In this document: positions 61,438 through 64,000 of the stretch, in pieces
Numbering within the stretch: the first letter of the stretch is position 1
Layout: the number at the start of each line of letters is the position of its first letter
Assembly (NCBI RefSeq): GCF_036010485.1
Contig: NZ_CP108568.1
Coordinates: 4,719,001-4,783,000, forward strand
DNA length: 64,000 bases
DNA from: Streptomyces sp. NBC_01198
Lineage (GTDB): Bacteria; Actinomycetota; Actinomycetes; Streptomycetales; Streptomycetaceae
Direction of reading: 5' to 3'
Position numbers and translations under genes: made by a program
The notes under the pieces: model-generated
Databases searched by the model: none
Told to the model about the DNA's origin: nothing
Seen by the model: only the letters and a program-made list of their open reading frames with translations

Positions 61438-61485
61438 GTGATCCTCCGCTTGTCCGTGGCGCGGCGACGAGTTGTCGTGGCGCGG

Positions 61486-62082
61486 CTACGAGGTGCCGGC
61501 CGGCGGCGCGGCCGGCACGGCCGGCCAGGGCAGCGCGCCCGCGTCGATGTCGTGGACGACCCGGTCCAGCCAGGCCAGCTCCGCGACGCGCAACGCCTGG
61601 GCGTACTCCGCCTCCAGGGTCACCACCCGCGGCAGTCCGCCGGTGTCGGCGGCCAGTTGGCGTGCGACGCCGTCGTGGGTGCCCCGGATCGCGTCCCGGC
61701 GTTCGCGCAGCAGGCCTGCCGCGGTCGCCGCGTCGAGGGCGAGGATGTGGGCCAGGCCCGCCACGAACACCGGATAGTCCTGCGCAGGGAAGCGCAGATA
61801 CTCCCGCAGCAACACCTCGGCCAGCGAGGTGCCTTCAGCGGTGATCGCGTAGACCGTGCGTTCCGGCCGGGCGCCGGACCGCTCCGAGGTGACAGGGCTG
61901 ATGAGCCCGGCCTCGGCGAGCCGGGCGATCGCGTCGTAGAGCGAGCCGCCGCGCATCTTCACGACCTGGTCCACATGCCGCTCGCGGACCAGCGCCTGGA
62001 TCTCGTAGGGGTGCCGGGGGCGTTCACGCAACAGGCTGAGCACCGCGAGCGTCAGCGGTGTCCGCAGCGCGCCTGGCGGCAT
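61486..62082 (-). CDS. PadR-family transcriptional regulator
   Basis: A 198-residue long-type PadR: LTLAVLSLLRERPRHPYEIQ, KMRGGSLYDAIARLAEAGLI and ARPERTVYAIT form the winged helix, followed by a helical region with LEAEYAQALRVAELAWLDRVV. It resembles the PadR at 18924 in build and length. It may control the cluster, the phosphatase that follows on the strand, or an exporter. Confidence 0.85.
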   Translation of the reverse strand: MPPGALRTPLTLAVLSLLRERPRHPYEIQALVRERHVDQVVKMRGGSLYDAIARLAEAGLISPVTSERSGARPERTVYAITAEGTSLAEVLLREYLRFPAQDYPVFVAGLAHILALDAATAAGLLRERRDAIRGTHDGVARQLAADTGGLPRVVTLEAEYAQALRVAELAWLDRVVHDIDAGALPWPAVPAAPPAGTS

Positions 62083-62135
62083 CGGGCCTCCTGGTGACCG
62101 AGTTCGAATAACCGACTTCGACTATAACAGCGCGA
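62083..62135 (-). promoter_or_regulatory. Promoter/operator of the long PadR gene
   Basis: On the minus strand TATAGT (-10) is followed by the direct repeat TCGAAGTCGG and TCGAACTCGG, with AGGAGG before the ATG. The repeat is a likely autoregulatory site for the PadR product. The short rest of the gap to the TetR gene has no gene. Confidence 0.5.
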
Positions 62136-62224
62136 CAACCGCGCGACCAGGCCTGACGCCAGGCCGGGGATCGGTAACTGCCCGGTGCCCAGGGGCTGTT
62201 GGAAGGCGCCCCGCCGGAGGGGTG

Positions 62225-62914
62225 CTACGGCCTGGCGTACGCCGCCAGCAGGCCGTCGACGAAGACCGGCAGCCCCTGCGGATAGGTGTCCTGCCAGGCC
62301 AGCGTGGCCCATTGGCCGCTGAGGGACGCCAGGTGCGGCAGCCGGGAGGTGTCGATGGTGTCGGGGAAGGCCTGGGCGTTCAGGGGTACTTCCTCGCCCG
62401 CCAGCTGGTGGTTGTAGTAGGCCCGGACGCGGATCAGGATCTCGCCGACCGTGTAGTACCAGACGCTGCGGAAGACCAGCACCGCCTGCTCGGGGGTGCA
62501 TCCGCTCTCGACGGCGCCGGCGATGATCGTCTCGACCAGCCACAGGGCCGACTCGCCGAGCCGGGAGATGAAGCCGTCGGTGGTCAGCACCTCGGCGGCC
62601 CACGGCCAGGCGGCGAGGGCGTCGTGTATGGCGGTGGCGGCCGCGATCACCCGGTCCCGCGGGTCGGCGGGCAGCTCGGGGTGCGGGATCGAGTCCGCGT
62701 ACTCGTTGATCAGCAGGAAGAGCAGGTCGTCCTTGTCCCGCACATGGTGGTACAGCGTCGTCGCCCCGATGCCGATCTCGGCGGCGAGCCCGCGGATCGT
62801 CAGCTTCTCCCAGCCGTCCTGATCGATGAGCCGGCGGGCCGCGGCCAGGATCTGGGCGCGCGAGGTGACGGGTGGCCGGCCGACGCGGCCGTGCGCTGCT
62901 GGGGTTCGGGACAC
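62225..62914 (-). CDS. TetR-family transcriptional regulator
   Basis: A 229-residue TetR-type regulator. The N-terminal helix-turn-helix is ILAAARRLIDQDGWEKLTIRGLAAEIG and TTLYHHVRDKDDLLFLL. The C-terminal helical part binds an unknown ligand. The GTG at 62914 lies right after GGGAGG, a spacing too short for a normal ribosome site, so the start is unsure. It is divergent from the DHA2 exporter with a palindromic site between, so it most likely represses it. Confidence 0.85.
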   Translation of the reverse strand: MSRTPAAHGRVGRPPVTSRAQILAAARRLIDQDGWEKLTIRGLAAEIGIGATTLYHHVRDKDDLLFLLINEYADSIPHPELPADPRDRVIAAATAIHDALAAWPWAAEVLTTDGFISRLGESALWLVETIIAGAVESGCTPEQAVLVFRSVWYYTVGEILIRVRAYYNHQLAGEEVPLNAQAFPDTIDTSRLPHLASLSGQWATLAWQDTYPQGLPVFVDGLLAAYARP

Positions 62915-63048
62915 CCTCCCATCATGCACTTCCGCCGAACAGGACCTTCGGGCAGCCGCGCCCCGGCGCCCCGCGGACCACCCCCCCGCCACGCTTTTGC
63001 CGCCGCCGTGCCATGCCCGTGCTCGACAGCCGGGCAGCCCGGTGTTAA

Positions 63049-63068
63049 TTTCAGAACATGTTCGAAAA
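63049..63068. promoter_or_regulatory. Palindromic operator at the exporter start
   Basis: GAACATGTTC is a perfect 10-nt palindrome, extended on both sides by TTTC/GAAA with two mismatches. It lies between the divergent TetR and DHA2 genes and overlaps the first possible start codon of the latter. It is the likely TetR operator. Confidence 0.6.
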
Positions 63069-64000
63069 CTCTGCTGTCGCGATGACAGACAACGCGGGAG
63101 CGACGCGTGGACGGCGATCCGCCGGCCGGCCGGGGCTCACCCTGGCCGCCGTGGCGGTCGTGCAGTTCATGGTGTCGCTCGACCTGTCCGTCGTGAACGT
63201 CGGACTTCCGAGGATCGGCGCCGGGCTCGGCTTCAGCGCGCCGGGCCTGACCTGGGTCATCCACGCCTACGCCCTCACCTTCGGCGGGCTGCTGATGCTG
63301 GGCGGCAAGGTCGCCGACCGCTACGGCCACAAGCGGGTGCTGCTGCTCGGGCTGCCGCTGTTCGGCCTGGCCTCGCTGGCCGGCGGCCTCGCGCAGGAAC
63401 CGGGCCAGCTGGTGGCGGCCCGGGCCGTGCAGGGCGTCGGGGCCGCCACGCTGGCGCCGGCCTCGATGGCGCTGCTGATCTCGGCCTTCCCCTCCGGCAG
63501 GGAGCGGGTACGGGCCTTCGGTGTGTGGAGCGCCACGAACGCGGCCGGCGCCGCCCTCGGCGTGCTGATCGGCGGCCTGCTCACGCAGTACGCGGGCTGG
63601 CGGTGGGTGATGTTCGTGAACGTCCCCATGGTCGCCGTCGCGTTCGCGGTGGCCTGGCGCGGCGTCGCCGCCGACCGGTCCGTCGCCCGGCGGGGCAGGC
63701 CCGACGTGCTCGGCGCTTTCCTCGCCACGGCGGGCGCGGCCCTGCTGGTCTTCGGCGTGGTCAGCACCGACCGCCACGCCTGGACCTCGCCGGCCACGCT
63801 GGGGACACTGGCGGTCGCCGCCGCCCTGCTTGCGGCCTTCGTCGTGGTGGAGCGCACGACCGCCCGCGACCCGCTGATCCGGCTCGGGCTGCTCGCCAAC
63901 CGGTCCGTCGCGGGCGCGAACGCGTACACCCTGCTGCTCGGCGCCGCGATGACCTCGGCCTTCTACTTCGTGTCCCTCTACCTCCAGGGCGTGCTGGGGG
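63058..64000 (+). CDS. DHA2-type MFS drug exporter, cut by the window end
   Basis: Over 310 residues of a 14-segment MFS exporter: FMVSLDLSVVNVGLPRIG (segment 1), GGKVADRYGHKRVLLLGL (loop 2-3 motif A), then ARAVQGVGAATLAPA (motif B/C area) and WRWVMFVNVPMV. The usual length is about 480 residues; the rest lies beyond the right edge. An ATG at 63082 (MTDNAGATRG) is an alternative start, favoured by the operator overlapping 63058. It probably exports the cluster product or a toxic compound. It is divergent from a TetR gene, which probably controls it. Confidence 0.85.
   Translation, partial: MFENSAVAMTDNAGATRGRRSAGRPGLTLAAVAVVQFMVSLDLSVVNVGLPRIGAGLGFSAPGLTWVIHAYALTFGGLLMLGGKVADRYGHKRVLLLGLPLFGLASLAGGLAQEPGQLVAARAVQGVGAATLAPASMALLISAFPSGRERVRAFGVWSATNAAGAALGVLIGGLLTQYAGWRWVMFVNVPMVAVAFAVAWRGVAADRSVARRGRPDVLGAFLATAGAALLVFGVVSTDRHAWTSPATLGTLAVAAALLAAFVVVERTTARDPLIRLGLLANRSVAGANAYTLLLGAAMTSAFYFVSLYLQGVLG

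Noticed and set aside
1..64000. CRISPR arrays, tRNA and rRNA genes
   Set aside because: No regularly spaced repeats and no cloverleaf or rRNA-like sequence were seen on reading both strands.

Overview
The window is high-GC DNA (about 70% G+C, strong third-position GC bias) from an actinomycete of the Streptomyces type. The evidence is the many GTG starts, ATGA and GTGA start/stop overlaps, AGGAGG-type ribosome sites, a TPR-type XRE regulator, a small anti-sigma-like ATPase, an AfsA-type protein, an LAETG wall-anchored protein and a hybrid polyketide cluster. No rRNA, tRNA or CRISPR was seen.

Left part (1-6.5 kb): a minus-strand unit holds a 47-residue peptide gene, a fused permease/ATPase ABC exporter and the first codons of a further gene. 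Upstream of it lie a cysteine-pair protein coupled to a GHKL ATPase, then an SDR oxidoreductase and a TPR-type regulator. From 6517 to 12219, divergent from that regulator, runs a tightly coupled plus-strand operon: COG1031-like radical SAM enzyme, paired-cysteine Asp/Glu racemase-fold enzyme, helix-hairpin-helix glycosylase-like protein, PfkB kinase (frameshifted here), double-domain nucleoside 2-deoxyribosyltransferase, thymidylate-kinase-like P-loop kinase and MazG-like pyrophosphohydrolase. I know no characterised pathway with this combination; it is my main candidate for an undescribed (deoxy)nucleoside-centred system.

Middle part (12.8-31.8 kb): a scar zone with an orphan Imm1-like immunity gene and decayed IS5-, IS30- and IS3-type transposase fragments between small cargo genes. 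Then come an ArsR/MFS pair, PadR regulators with partner genes, a sortase substrate, a SpoIIE-type phosphatase with GAF/PAS sensing, an alpha/beta hydrolase, a DUF916-type surface protein, a secreted metallophosphoesterase with PHO-box-like repeats, a HupE/UreJ-type membrane protein and a lipoprotein.

Right part (31.8-64 kb): a hybrid type I / type II polyketide cluster. A 4070-residue modular PKS has a KSQ loading module without AT and two KS-AT-DH-KR-ACP modules. It is followed, with start/stop overlaps, by a 98-residue ORF and, further downstream, an AT-less KS-ACP protein, an AfsA-like double-hotdog protein and a discrete acyltransferase. Upstream on the same strand are two SnoaL-like proteins, a metallo-beta-lactamase-fold hydrolase, an ABM monooxygenase and a cupin-ABM fusion. 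A separate operon encodes the type II minimal PKS (ACP, KSalpha, KSbeta/CLF). Divergent from it are three methyltransferases, a two-component pair and an FAD monooxygenase. My reading is that the type I enzymes make a short unsaturated, possibly methyl-branched starter for an aromatic type II chain, which is then tailored by the oxygenases and methyltransferases. Flanking regulators (LuxR, PadR, TetR) and a DHA2 exporter cut by the window end complete it. Strong hairpins separate several of the transcription units.
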